Below, piece after piece: positions 25,215 to 36,897 of a stretch of 64,000 nt of DNA. Below the pieces are notes generated by a model, which did no database searches, was not told where the DNA came from, and saw nothing but the letters and a program-made list of their open reading frames with translations. Source of the stretch: Hyaloscypha bicolor E (Eukaryota > Ascomycota > Leotiomycetes > Helotiales > Hyaloscyphaceae); NCBI RefSeq assembly GCF_002865645.1, contig NW_020194525.1, positions 157,125 through 221,124 on the forward strand, written 5' to 3'. A program made the position numbers and the translations under genes. Position 1 is the first letter of the stretch. Each line of letters begins with the position of its first letter.

Positions 25215-26235
25215 TCAGAACAACTTACATCCACTATCATATGCGCGGACAATCAACGTGATAATCACATACATCCCCGCCACACAGATAAAACCCCCAG
25301 CAAGCAACGTCAATATACTGAACACAAGCATGGTCGGTCTGCGCGTCCAGGCCCCCGCTTTCTCCCCAGTCATATAATAGTTATCATGAAGCCAGAACGC
25401 CCCCGCAATACCACGTAATAGGTCGCAGCGAAGCCTTGCAGTATATAAGCGGCTTTCATGGCGTCCTTGGGATTTCGCATTTCTGAGATGAGGGTCGGGA
25501 TGGTGAAGATTCCGGTAAAGATTCCGGTGTAGAGCGTGCGCTTGACTATGCTGAAGATGATGTAGCTGGCGTCTCTCATGTTGTGGACTTCGGGTTGGTT
25601 GAGCTTACTTTTTGAGGTGAGTGGTGGTTTTGCTGAGTGTTAAAACATATTTTGGCCTTTTGAAAGCTTCTTATTCAGCGGCTTGTTGTCGCCATACAGT
25701 AGGCATGACAGCAAAGGAGAGCTTCTCAAATTTCAAGCACACGCAAGGAGGCAATGAAACTGCAGCACCCACAATTGGACGAGCAAATAAGCAGTAAAGG
25801 TACCAAAGACACCGAAAAACTATCCAACATGAACATCAACATCTCATTCTCCCCATCATCTCAGCATATATACCACAATCAAAATCATATTCGGCACCAG
25901 CTACAGCTCACCACAATCAGCATCCTGCCACTCCGCCTGACATCCAAACACTAGATCAGAACACCCACCTCAATAAACCCCGCCCCCCCACTCGTCGGCA
26001 AACTCAGCATCCCATTCGACGCAATCTCCGTAATCTCCGCAATCATAAGCACAGCCACCAGCTGCCAGCTCAGCGTCTTATACTTGATCTGGTGATGCTC
26101 CTCATCGCCGAAGACGTCGCGCTCGCCGGTCACATGCCGGGTTGTTCCTGAGGTGATGATTCCCTCTTCTTCGTATGGGTGCGGCTCGACTGTGGCGCGG
26201 TAGGCGGCGGCGTGTTTCTCGTCATAGGTTTTCAC
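25215..26235 (-). pseudogene. Decayed amino-acid transporter (Aa_trans family)
   Basis: The minus strand from 26235 encodes a typical N-terminus of fungal Aa_trans permeases: a hydrophilic lead, then KTLSWQLVAVLMIAEI and the first membrane segment up to PTSGGAG, ending in a stop near 25951. Nothing aligns until 25605, where LNQPEVHNMRDASYIIF resumes the family pattern, followed by FTIPTLISEMRNPKDAMKAA. A frameshift near 25410 leads into the C-terminal part (LHDNYYMTGEKAGAWTRR, then two hydrophobic segments) with a stop at 25215. Hundreds of residues of transmembrane core are missing. The damage looks like deletions and frameshifts rather than RIP. Confidence 0.75.
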
Positions 26236-26423
26236 CGTCGATGTGTATATATGTTATTGAGACAAGACGAGCTGGTGGTGGATACTGCAGGTCATATCCT
26301 AGAAACTACGAGGGTGGAGGTGAGGCCAGGTTAAGGGAGATGTGAATATGCTACCGGTAGTGCATGTTGGGCTGGGTATAGCCCGCAATACTGGACCGCG
26401 ATAGTGACATGTAGCAATACTAA

Positions 26424-26457
26424 CGAACTGTCTCCGGACAGTCGAATCGACAGTCGG
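26424..26457 (+). repeat. Left 34-bp terminal inverted repeat
   Basis: It is the partner of 30383-30416 in inverted orientation, with two mismatches. The internal direct repeat GACAGTC-GAATC-GACAGTC may be a paired transposase-binding site (inference). Confidence 0.75.
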
Positions 26458-29400
26458 TTTTAACCCGAGTAGGTTCGATTCTGCCGCGTTTTCGAGCGCT
26501 ATCGCCACTTGGTGGGGGTTTGTATGGTCGCACGGTAAGCTTTGAAATTCCATCAGAAAAACTCCAAGTCGAAGAATGAAGATATATATAAGGGCCCAAG
26601 ATAGCTATATTAATATAATAATTATATATTTGACTAAAAACTATAACTCTATTAATCTCCACGTATTAAATCAAGGAGTATACTAGACTAATTACCTCAT
26701 TTTTATATATACGGAAAACTAATTTAAAGGAGAAATAAGGAGAGATTAAAGGAGAGATAAAGAGAGAGTAAGGCTATAATTTAGTTAGTAATTTTAGTAA
26801 AGCCCAAAAACTAATAATATATTTACCCCTTACTATAGGCTTCTAAAAAGTAATTCTACTATTTATATATTTACTAATTATATTATATTCTTTATCTTTA
26901 GCTTCTTCTTTTTACTAGTATTCTTCTTATACTATTTCTCCTTCTTTTAGTAATTCTAGAATACTTGCTTTTTTATAGGTTTATAAATATACTTATAGAG
27001 AAATAATTTAGTTAATAGAAGAATAAAAGTAAGAGAAGTAGTTAATATAGGACAAGTTAGTATAATTAATACAGGAGATATATACTATAAAAGCTCTTGA
27101 ATTATTAGAAAGTAGAAGGAATTAGAAGAATTAGAGAAATTGGAATTATTATTAGAATTATTATTAGATAATATTTTAATTAAAGTTCGAATCTATAAAA
27201 GAATAGGTTCTAAATAAAAGAAAGATATATATTTAAGATACTATAGAGCCTCAGAAGCCCTAAATACTACTTATATCTTTATAGCTTGAGATTTAGGAAG
27301 TTTAGGATAATTAATTTAGGTTATAGTTAAAGTTAGTAGGCTAGCAAGAAGAGATAATAAAGGTAAAAAATTATTAATATTAGAGAAATTATTAAATAGA
27401 AATAGATATATTATCTAGTAAAATAGTTCTTTATAATATTATTATAATATTAAGCTTTTTTATTATATAATTACTTTTATATCTTTTTTATAATATTTCT
27501 TTATTTTATCTTCTTTTTAGCCTTTTAATAAGCCCTAGATCTATTTATTTCCTCTTATTTAATTATCTCAAGTCTAATAAATATATACTTCTGGCCTAAT
27601 ATAAATTTTAGTAGTTATTATAGAAGCTAAAAACTAAGAAATCGAGTAAAGAAAGCACTTTATATAATAGCTTAATCTATAGCTTTTAATTAAAGATATT
27701 ATATAAGAAGTTAAATAGCTTTAGTAAATTATAATATATATTTAAATAGAAGTTACTTATAATATTTAGCTAATTCTATAGTAATATTAAGAATTACCTG
27801 CTTTTTATAATTCATAAATTTATTTCTAATATATTATAATTCCGATTATTAGTTTATATTTACTATTTTTCGTAAAAAATAAAAGAGCTATTAATAAGCT
27901 ATTAAGAATAAAAGATTATTCTAATAAAAATAAGCTATCTAATATTATAATTAGAATTCATTTTTAAAATTAAATTTATAAAAATAATACTTTTTTTTAA
28001 ATTAATCTAATATTAATTTTATAAGATAATATTTTTCTATAATAAGTCTAAAATAATAATATATGAGTTTCTAAAAATATTAGTAAAAGAATAACTTATT
28101 AATTAATTAAAGATCTATTAAATAGCTCTTATTAAGTAAATTATTATATCTTTTAGATAAAGTATTTAGCTTTTTAGTAATAATTTTAATTACTTTACTA
28201 ATAGAAATGTTTTTATTTAACTAGCTAGAACTAATATAATATTATTTCTTATTTCTTTAAGTTAAATTAGTACTCAAATTCGGATATTTTAATATATAAA
28301 TATAGGAAAATATAGACTTTTTTAATTCGTAATAACTAGTTAAATAAATATATTCTATAAAATATATATAATTAAAAAGAATTTATTATATTATTTTTAA
28401 AGCTTTAAAATTAAAAGCTTTTATTTAGTTCTAGATTAGATTTAGTATAGATTTATATAATACTTTTTAAATAGCCTTTTCTAATTAGTCTAGCCTTAAT
28501 TATATTAATTATATATTTTTAATAATATTAAAGTATTATAATATTACTATTTTATAATAGAATTAATTTCTTAATATTAGTAATATAATCTATAATAATT
28601 ATTTAAGAATTAGGCTTATATAATTGGAATTAAGGGCTTCTAATAATAACTTTATAATTCCTACTAATTTCTCTAATATTATTAAAATTATTACTATTAG
28701 AATTACTAAAATTATCTGTTTTCTTTTTATCTTTTATAATATAATTCTTTCTAGACTTAAGTACTTTCTTTCTCTTTTTAATAGCTAATTGAGTAATAGA
28801 TACTACTAATCCGGTAACAAAGTCTTTAGCTAAAACTACTAGTTCTAGATAGTTATAAAAAATAAATTATTTTTATATTTTCTTAACTTTTTTAAAAACA
28901 CAGGCCTTTTTACTAGTAATAAATAATTATATAATATAATAGCTCTTTCTATAATTATTAATTCTTATAAGATTATAAAATAAAAGGCAATAGTATTTCT
29001 TATTAAAAGTAGTATTAGTTTTAAATAGAAATCTCGAAATAAATTAATAATTAAAGCGAATTTACTCGGAAATATATTATATAATATATTAAATAATATA
29101 ATTTATCTTATTTCCAAGATTATTAAATATATATATCTTATTAATAAAGATATAATAGCTATAATTATTAAAGTAAATAATAATTAATTAACCTTTTTTT
29201 TTAATTTAATAGCTTTATTTTACTTTATTTATATTATAGGTTATAAAATTCTTTTATTTAATCTTAAGGCTCATTTTTTAAAGAATTCCTAATAATGTCC
29301 TAAAACTAACTATTTCCCGATATATTTTAGTAATATATCTAGCCTTTAAATATTTAGATTAATATAAATAGTAAGGTACTAAGGAAAAAGAATTAATTAT

Positions 29401-29646
29401 ATAAGAGTAATTATACTTAAAATATTTACTATAATAAAAAATCTATTAATCTTCTTATTTCTTTTTTTTACTAATATAAAAGTAAATAGAATAATTAGTT
29501 CCCTAAATAAATATACTTATATATTATTAACTAGCTTCTTTTATTTAATAACTATTCCGAATTTTCTTTTTATAAAAGATATAGTTCTAGTAAACTTTTA
29601 TTAATTCACGATATTTAATTATAAAAGCAAATTCCTAAATAAAGAC

Positions 29647-29875
29647 TATTACAGTTCTGGTTTCCACGTTCTGGTTACCTGACAGCTAGTATGGGAATGC
29701 GCATGGAGATATTTAGGACGCTAGGCCCCTTAGGGGCTAGCTTATTATAGGGTGCACTTAAGCCCACAGCCTCCTATATTCTAGCTTTCCCTCCTTAGCT
29801 TTGAATCGTCTTCGTAAGGGACCTTCTACCTTGCTTTCCAAGCCCTAAATACCGTACCCGTAACAAAGACCTAGT
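29647..29875 (-). mobile_element. Solo LTR with 5-bp target duplication
   Basis: A GC-normal 229-bp segment sits in an otherwise AT-rich block. It ends in GTAACA and begins TATTAC, one G-to-A change away from the expected inverted TGTTAC. It is flanked on both sides by AAGAC (29642-29646 and 29876-29880), the 5-bp target-site duplication typical of LTR retrotransposons. Orientation is arbitrary because no internal sequence remains. It is probably left by recombination between the two LTRs of a full element that inserted after most of the surrounding RIP. Confidence 0.75.
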
Positions 29876-30382
29876 TCTATAGGTATTAGAATATTATATT
29901 AGAGCTAGAAATAATTATATTATTTCTAGATTATTAATATTTTGAACTAGAAATGGCCTTAATTATAATAATGATTTATTTAGCTAATTAGGAATATATT
30001 ATTATTATTTTTAATAGTTAGAATTAGAGAAATATAAGAATTAAATTAAGGAGATTTTAGACTTTTATAATATAATAATAAGTAGTTTTTAGTAATAGTT
30101 ATTATATAATCGAGTACTAATAATTATATATAATAGCCAGCTATTTCTTTCCTTTATTATTAGTTATACTTATTACTAAACCTCTAAATAGTAATATATT
30201 TCCATTTTTAATAACTCCTATAAATAGCATATCGGGCCGACGCAAATTCGGCCTCGAATACTACCAAAGTCACTATAGCTTGAGTCAAGATATCATATGA
30301 ATAATGAGAACTGCGGGGAAGCTGTCAAAGCGTTCTAAAGCACGCTTTACTGCCTTACTTATCGATTCTTATCGGGGACAGT

Positions 30383-30416
30383 CCGACTGTCGATTCGACT
30401 GTCCCGAAACAGTTCG
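30383..30416 (-). repeat. Right 34-bp terminal inverted repeat
   Basis: It is the inverted copy of 26424-26457. An additional GACTGTCC-like half site lies just inside it. Confidence 0.75.
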
Positions 30417-31233
30417 GTGGAACCTTACACCTTATACGGCTATGCTACGCACTATACTCTGCTACTACGAAAGAACTCTTCACACAACACACTGCTATAT
30501 AGAAACTCAGTACGGAGACGGAGAGGCTAGGACTCCAGGAGGGGCCGGAAGGGTCGGATTGATATACTTGGACAGACCCATCTCGTCCGCCCAGCGGAAC
30601 GCATTACGTCCGAGATGCCTTGACTAGCTGGGCCACAATACTTGTCCAGGATTTAGCCGAAAGCAAGGCGACGCGGCATCTTGACAGCCCCACCGACGAA
30701 GGGCTTGAGTACTTAATGTCAGGCAACCCCCAGTGGCCATGCCTCAATCATTCTCTTTAGTTCAAGCACACCCTTCACCTCCTTGTACGGAACATTTGTA
30801 ATGGACGCAAGCGACTTATCTACTAAATTGTGGTTAGATATCGCTCAGATAATAGATGTCCAGCAAGATTTATTAAGTCGCTCGCAGGACAAGATCCTCA
30901 AATCTAATAAGGTAATCGAAGATCCTATATACCTGTTTAGATAATTTGTCTCTGCTACAACTTTAGATATGTTAAAGGATATCTAATTTCGGTTAGAGGT
31001 AAGTTAAAGGATATTATTCTATTCCTTTAAGAAAGCTAATTGCCAATTATAGTTCTTAATATTTATATAAGATTTTTATATAAAGGTATTATTTATTATT
31101 AAATATCTCGTTTAAGAAATCCTCAAATACTTTATAAATAACTTTAAACCTAAAGTTCAAGAACCTAAAGAATATTAGTTAGATATTAATTCAATAAGAT
31201 TATTAAGAAGAAGAAAGCAATTAAATCTTACTG
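30417..31233. other. Mixed intergenic region, short ORF only
   Basis: 30417-30960 has normal composition; 30960-31230 is AT-rich again. One 47-codon frame (30801-30944, starting MDASDLSTKLWLDIAQ) has no recognised relatives. It could be a scrap of a retrotransposon gag region, but I cannot support that. Confidence 0.35.
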
Positions 31234-31612
31234 TAGCGGGTCAAGACCCGGTTTTTATGCTTGGTATACAGTGCTTGTACTAAGCCCACCCTTATATAAT
31301 ATCACTCCTTATTTCCCAGAAATCAGGGCTCGCTTTTAGCTTCTCTCCTCAATGAATTCTCCTTGTATCAAAACCACCAGTCTTCTTTGTATAAAGGCCT
31401 GGCCCGCGATATTAGAATTCATTCTCCTTTAAAAACCCCGGAAATTTTTTGCGAAGGGGTGAGATAGAGGCTTTTAGCCCCTCTCTAGCCGTCGTTCCTT
31501 GGGGACGAGCGAAGCAGAGAAGGAAGACAAACGGAAGCCCTTGCGGACTGCGAGGCCAGCGGACGAGCAGCCTGCAGAGGCTTAATAATACCTGCAAAAA
31601 CCCTCACGCCCG
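31234..31612. mobile_element. Possible LTR-like sequence
   Basis: The segment begins TGTAGCGGGTCAAGACCCGG, includes a TATATAA box near 31294 and a TATAAA box near 31390, and resembles the layout of fungal LTRs. No matching end with GCTACA plus a target duplication was found, so its right limit and identity are uncertain. Confidence 0.3.
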
Positions 31613-31616
31613 ACTA

Positions 31617-31692
31617 ATTTTTCCTGCCTTCCTGCTTTCCTTCCTGCTTTCCTGCCTTCCTGCCTTCCTGCCTTCCCGCCTTCCCGCCTTCC
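31617..31692. repeat. CCTTCCTGC pyrimidine tandem repeat
   Basis: The plus strand is pure pyrimidine apart from regularly spaced G residues, as variants of CCTGCCTT and CCCGCCTT repeated about nine times. It is simple-sequence DNA with a strong strand bias. Confidence 0.85.
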
Positions 31693-31778
31693 CTAACCTT
31701 ACGCCGCAGCGGGCTTCTTGGTTCCTACGAGGGGACCCGTGCTTGAATCCAAGTTCAGCTATAGAAAGGACGTCAAGG

Positions 31779-32131
31779 ATGTTGAGAATTCGCTACACAG
31801 ATCTTGAGACTGCCAAAGCTGGTCTCGACGATTCTCCTTTCCGCCGCTCCTGGGAGGTTGTGGAGCTTCGAACTTCTAACACAAATCCGCACTTGAATTA
31901 CTGCTGGTATGACTGCTTCACTGAAATGCAACTGGAAGTTGTTGCGCTTCTCCTCTTTGGCCGTCAAGGATTGGAAAGTGTCTTTGTTAACATCCTGAGA
32001 ATTGACCATGACGGAGTGATATATGCCGGTTATTTATTAAACATCTTTTGTTTCACCGGGGTTGATGTACCGGAATTTCTGGAATCATACGTGAATGGAC
32101 AATGGATGAGCATAAAGTGGTGTGTCGGGTA
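31779..32131 (+). CDS. Hypothetical protein, possibly a fragment
   Basis: A 117-codon stretch from an internal ATG (MLRIRYTDLETAKAGLDD) to the stop at 32131 has ordinary codon composition and a plausible protein-like sequence. It lies within a longer frame whose upstream part runs through the simple repeat. I recognise no domain. It may be the last exon of a broken gene or chance. Confidence 0.25.
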
Positions 32132-32412
32132 GAATAAAAGAATTTACTCGCGCGAATGAATGAAGATTCCTTATTTATGTGCGGATCACCTCTCGAAGCT
32201 TGCTGATAAAAGAGATATGCATCTTCTGAACGACCAACTAGTGACACACCAAGTGCGAGGCCAATATTTGCTTGTCTATGCCTATTTCTAAATAAATACC
32301 AAATTGGCCGCTGTTCAGCCAGCACCAATTGGAAAATCATGAGACCATCGGGGTGTTCAATTGAATACAGGACCGAACCCTTCGGACCAAGATCCTTGGC
32401 TTCCTATTCTCA

Positions 32413-32838
32413 TCATCTTCTATTCCACTGTAGTTTGAAAAATATCTGCTCTGTAGAACATTGAAATGGTTGTTGGATGACTGGGTAGCCGACTCCTGGC
32501 GGCGCTCCTCTAAGACAACGGAATGGGTGACAAACGGGTGCCATCTGTGCTGGTGATGAATTCGGCTTTGTTAGCCCAATTGCAGCACAGAATCTTCCAG
32601 ATGCTTCAACAAACTCCGGACGTGAATGCGCCTTCCTGACTTCTTCCAAGATGGTCCGCGAGCTTGCGGATATCAAAATATCATCCCCTATGTCTCGATC
32701 CTCGCCTAATCCCCCTTGTTCCATCTCGGCTTCCCAGCGCTTTCGCCTTTCATCAGCCGGGACGAAACTGCTCATCCAACCCCATTGTCCCGATTTCTGT
32801 GACACTAGGAGCGTTGCGATAAAAGCTAGAGCGGCTCA
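32413..32838 (-). CDS. Hypothetical protein fragment
   Basis: The minus-strand frame contains a hydrophilic, charged stretch (PADERRKRWEAEMEQ, then RTILEEVRKAHSRPEF) that looks like genuine protein, but there is no strong start codon and the frame's beginning reads like the inside of an exon. No domain is recognised. It may continue through introns not resolved here, or be a relic. The downstream part (after about 32560) is less protein-like and may be intron or 3' sequence. Confidence 0.3.
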
Positions 32839-32879
32839 GTAACTAGAAAACACGATGTGACCCAGTCTATCGTCAAAAG

Positions 32880-33845
32880 CCTAGCGTAAAGGGTAGAGGC
32901 ACGTAAGTAGTAATATAATAAACTTTATATAATCGTAAGCACTACTCATTCAAGTTGCAATAGCTACGAAGATGGCTGTTTGAACTGAGGCACGACGCTA
33001 TGTTAGAATAGACTTCAGGGCAGCTAGAGGCGTCTTCCGCAGTGTGTCAAATAATTAGGTTTGATTTGATTAGACCCCCCTACTCAAATCAAATCAAGTC
33101 AAAATCAAGCTAATCAAATCATACTTAATTATAATCAAAGATAATCAAAGATAATTAATTAGATTTATCACGTGATTACGCACATAACTCTGGAGCTTCG
33201 GAAGCCGAGATAAGGCTAAAATAAGGTCTGGGCTAGCCGTATTCGGTATTACTAAAGGCGCTCTTTACTAAACCAGGCCTAGTACTAATTAGTAAGCGAA
33301 GCCAAAGGCGCTAGAACCTCCTTGATTTCCAGTGATTCCTTGCCACTAATAAAGGAGCTATAAATAAACCCTTATAATAATTAAAAAAGAAGAAATAAGA
33401 ATATAAGAAAATAAGAAAATAAGAAGGGAAAAGAGAAAGAGATTTCCAAAGAAGAAAACTATTAAGATAAAGTAATATTATGGTAGTAGTAAAGAGTTTG
33501 AATTGAGCTATTTGCCAGGCTAAGGAAGCACTGGCCACATGCTAATTCACGTGTAATAGTATCACGTGACTGGTACCACGTAACAAAAACTAGTTTGTTA
33601 TTTTAGATTTAGACTAATTTTATATTCTTATATATGCTTTATACATTTTATTTATATCTTATTAATATATATACTAGTTATTTAATAATCTTTAAAAATG
33701 TCTAAGAAAGTATACTTCTGTATTATTACATAATAATTATAGTTACTTATAATTAATTATAATAAAAATCAAGCTAATCAAATCATACTTAATTATAATC
33801 AATTCTAATTAATTCTAATTAATTAGCCTTGATTATTTTTTGATA
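32880..33845. repeat. Repeat-rich intergenic region with 38-bp direct repeats
   Basis: An exact 38-bp sequence starting AAAATCAAGCTAATCAAATC occurs at 33101-33138 and again at 33765-33802. The left copy is preceded by inverted variants (GATTTGATTAG) able to fold back on it. Between the copies, CACGTG occurs near 33168, 33548 and 33562 around a GC-normal core with no gene (33170-33590). This looks like one or more non-autonomous elements, unclassified. Confidence 0.5.
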
Positions 33846-34122
33846 TACTGGTCTTCCGTTTACGTGCCATTTCTAAGGAAGAAGACGGGGTAAACAGTAC
33901 ACAAGTATCCGCTCCCTTCTCCTCTTCCTACTATATGGCCAGCTCCTTCTAAGCCAGCTCCTCAATAAGCGCATACTTTTCGTTTCTTTTTCTATACAGT
34001 CCCGCACTCCCTGTCCCTGTCTTGCTCACTCCTCATAATCTCGACCTTGCGTCTGCATCATCACCTCTAATCATTCGCTTTCACTGCCTTGAAGCTAACC
34101 ATGACAGAAAGTGTATAGAAAA

Positions 34123-35401
34123 TCAACGAGAGTGTCCTAGTTCCGCACGACCGTACACTTGCGCTCTGCTATCCGCCACTTCAGCTAACCTAGTAGGCGC
34201 GTTTGGAGCAGAAGAATGGTACCCCGCTGGTGCCCGAGTCACCTCTGGCCCCTTGCGGTCGACATCATATTTCGAGGGATATGCTGGTTGAATGCTCGTA
34301 GTTGGTCGCGCCATCCTCGTCTCCTCCACCATCGCTGGCGCCCCGTAGTGGTTGCTTGTATTATTTCGTCTTGCGCGGTCCTTCCTTCCAAACAAGAATG
34401 CGAGGTAGACCAACAGAGCAACAATTGTAATGCCGACAACAACGCCCCCAGCTATTCCACCAATAACGCCGCCAGAGATGCCATTTTTGTCTCCGGATGA
34501 TGAATTGCCACCAGAAACACCTGTAACAGCTGGTGGTGAGCCGCTTCTCGTCGTCGTCGGGCTAGGAATGTTACCTGCTAGTCCACTAGTGGGAACTACA
34601 GAACCTGCGCCGCCCTGAGAGGTCGTAGTCGCGGAGTTCCTGTCGCTTGGAGAGGTGCCAACACTCGAAGGGATAGATACTGTCCCAGTAACTTGGGTTA
34701 CCTAATATGCCCCATATCTACTTAGTTCTCTCTTTTCTGCTTGATCATTGTAGGCGATGATATCTGGCTGGACTAAGAGACAGACAGGAGAATATAAATA
34801 AAGGGATATCATACCGAAAGAGCCAGTGCTGTGCTCGCCACTGCAACTGCTTCATCCACGCAAATGCCGGATAGTAGACCGACTTGGCCAGGCTGGCAAC
34901 AAAGTCGGCGCGTATCGGTATTGCTATATGTATATGCAATCCAACTAGTATTGGCACAAATCGGGACGGCTTCTGCATACGAGCTGCAGTCGTTCTCTAC
35001 ACCCTTTAAAATTAGCCAATTCTTGCTCGATATATGCATATCAAATAATAGATATTTCTGAGCTGTGCGTGTTGCTGCTCGGATGCCTTCTCATAGGGTT
35101 GGGGCAAAGATGAAGAGGAATACCTACTATCAGGGCAGCACACCTGAGCGCCGATTAAGTACTCAGAGCATACGGTGCTACTTGGACAGCAATATCGACT
35201 GGGATTGCATGCCATTGTCTGATCTGGGCAGGCACCAGGTGTGTAGACGGCCCAGCCGGCCACGAACGCACTCCGTTCTGATAGAGAATTTGCGACAGCT
35301 TGGGGGGCCACTTGTAGGACGTTGCTGCGAGTGCCGTGAACAAAGGGAGATAGGACAAGAAGGAGAAGTCGTAAAGCAGGGGCGTTGCTGATACCCATCA
35401 T
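34123..35401 (-). CDS. Secreted-domain, Ser/Thr-rich single-pass membrane protein
   Basis: Three inferred exons (35401-35128, 34996-34815, 34701-34123) encode 344 aa in consistent phase. A signal peptide (LRLLLLVLSPFVHG) is followed by a cysteine-rich extracellular domain with CCPSSTVC, VCCPDK and LCCQPGQVG. Next come a Ser/Thr/Gly/Pro-rich stalk, a glycine-rich membrane segment (GIAGGVVVGITIVALLVYLAF) and a basic RKDRARR stop-transfer. The cytoplasmic tail is about 95 residues. This layout is common in Pezizomycotina and resembles Wsc/Mid2-type cell-surface sensors, although no WSC domain is visible. Intron 1 (131 bp) has a weak acceptor and could be modelled differently; the splice keeps the Cys-rich domain continuous. 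Confidence 0.75.
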
Positions 35402-36645
35402 TGTAAGAGATTCTTGCCAAATTTACTGGCCTGTGTGTGTTATGTGTGAACCGTGAACGTGTATGAGGCAGATTGTCAAAATATGGCGAGGGTCTCAAGA
35501 ATGCTCGAACTGGCGGAGACGCGAGATGATATGCACAGCAGAAGAGTTGTTAGTTATGCGCAGTCAATTTTAGGGGACCAATCGGCCACCACTAGAAACT
35601 CGATAAGGGAAGGAGGAGCATGAGAGAACACAAAAATTAGAATCTCTGTGGGCAGTTTCAGTTTCAGTTTCAGCGGCAGTTGCAATGCAACGGCAATGTG
35701 AATGGTGCAAAGGGAAAACTTAACGCCGCAAGCCTTTGATGGCGGCTGCCGAAGGGAATCAGCAGACAGGAATAGCTGCACATTCTCCAAAAATTGAGAA
35801 ATCATCCTGAAGTAGTGACCTCTAAACGCCTGGTTGCCGAGTGCATTCAGCTTTCTAGAGCAAAAGATATGATTCGTGGAGGGTTTCTCAGCCCTCCCTG
35901 CCAAGCTTCCCATCCTTAGTCGCCAAAACATTCTGAGTAGTCACTTCTGGCCAGTTACCACTCGCTATTTCCAGAAAATCTGCAAGGCTTCGGGAACGGT
36001 GGAGAGACTAGACACCTGCCAAGACAGTATGGGCGCCAGACACCTACCAATTCATGGCTATTAGTTAAGGGAGCTCGTTGATTGGGACCTGGTCGATGAA
36101 GGGACCCGGCAAAGCTGTCTAGCGAATCCGAAGACCGAGGACGAATGTGGGCAACCTCTAATGAGCAGGGCAACGAGGAGTAACCCTAGTATTGTCTCAC
36201 CGGATTGATATGCACCGGTGGGAGCTCGATAGGTCGGGCGAAATAGAGCATTGAATAGTAGAAGACACATGAGGTCGATACAAGAAAGAAAATCATCCTC
36301 TTGCGTATTCTCCCTATTTGAGATAAAAATAGGTTTCTATCTTTAACTTGATTCCATCTGGCTCATAAGCGTGGTGGCAGTTCAAAAATAATCATGCGTC
36401 CTATGAAAACACGAAATTTCAGCCTTGTGTTACCGCACCTCGGTTCACTGGACAGCGAATGGTCACTGAGCCGCGCAAATGCACCATTCACAACCTAGGA
36501 TCCATGCACATTGTCGGGGAACACAACAACTTCATGCACGCTCAAGCCTCAGCTTTGCGCTTAAGCACAACTGAAAGGATTCTGCCTCACTTGGGCCTAA
36601 TCGCGGCCAGTCACAGTCCTGGGAGTTGGGAAATTCTCCCTCTAA
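35402..36645. other. Intergenic, no supported gene
   Basis: Open frames up to about 125 codons occur on the minus strand (for example 35554-35931) but none has domain features, and their hydrophobicity and composition look random. The stretch nearest 35402 is presumably the upstream region of the membrane-protein gene. Confidence 0.5.
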
Positions 36646-36897
36646 GATTTAAAGTACTACGATTTAAAGTACTATGTGTGAGGGTTTGAAGTCAAGGTAT
36701 ATATTAGTTCTAGACGCAAGACGTAGCACGAGGAATTAAGAAGAAGATTAAGGTTCCCGCGTTCTTTAGTGAAGTTAAACGGGATTATATAGTATTCAAG
36801 CACGTGCCGAACGCGCCCTTCCGTGGCACTGGGGTTTGAAAATACTATGATTTAAAGTCTTAGAATCTAAAGTAACTTATTAAGATTTAAAGTATTA
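36646..36897. repeat. Dispersed 15-bp motif GATTTAAAGTACTAY
   Basis: The motif occurs twice in tandem (36646-36675) and recurs as a shorter match at 36849 and as GATTTAAAGTATTAT at 36883-36897, with a further relative near 36863. Such clustered motifs often mark the ends of small non-autonomous elements, but I could not define a boundary. Confidence 0.5.

Larger units (their letters stand above)
26424..30416. mobile_element. 4-kb element bounded by 34-bp inverted repeats, RIP-degraded
   Basis: 26424-26457 and the reverse complement of 30383-30416 match at 32 of 34 positions, beginning CGAACTGT. Each repeat holds GACAGTC twice around GAATC. The interior is AT-rich and contains no open frame, so the presumed transposase cannot be read. 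Inverted repeats this long around a degraded core fit a class II DNA transposon. I cannot assign a superfamily, and no target-site duplication is obvious. A later solo LTR sits inside at 29647-29875. Confidence 0.6.

Noticed and set aside
31234..31796. LTR running from TGTAGC to GCTACA at 31796
   Set aside because: The ends are inverted copies, but the flanks (CTTAC and CAGAT) do not match as a target duplication and the right end falls in a protein-like frame.
33311..33538. 75-aa hydrophobic minus-strand frame
   Set aside because: Its hydrophobicity comes from an A/G-rich stretch read as Phe/Leu/Tyr codons; no start context or homology pattern.
35554..35931. 125-aa minus-strand frame upstream of the membrane-protein gene
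   Set aside because: No domain, unusual composition with simple GTTTCA repeats, and no plausible splicing into a longer protein.
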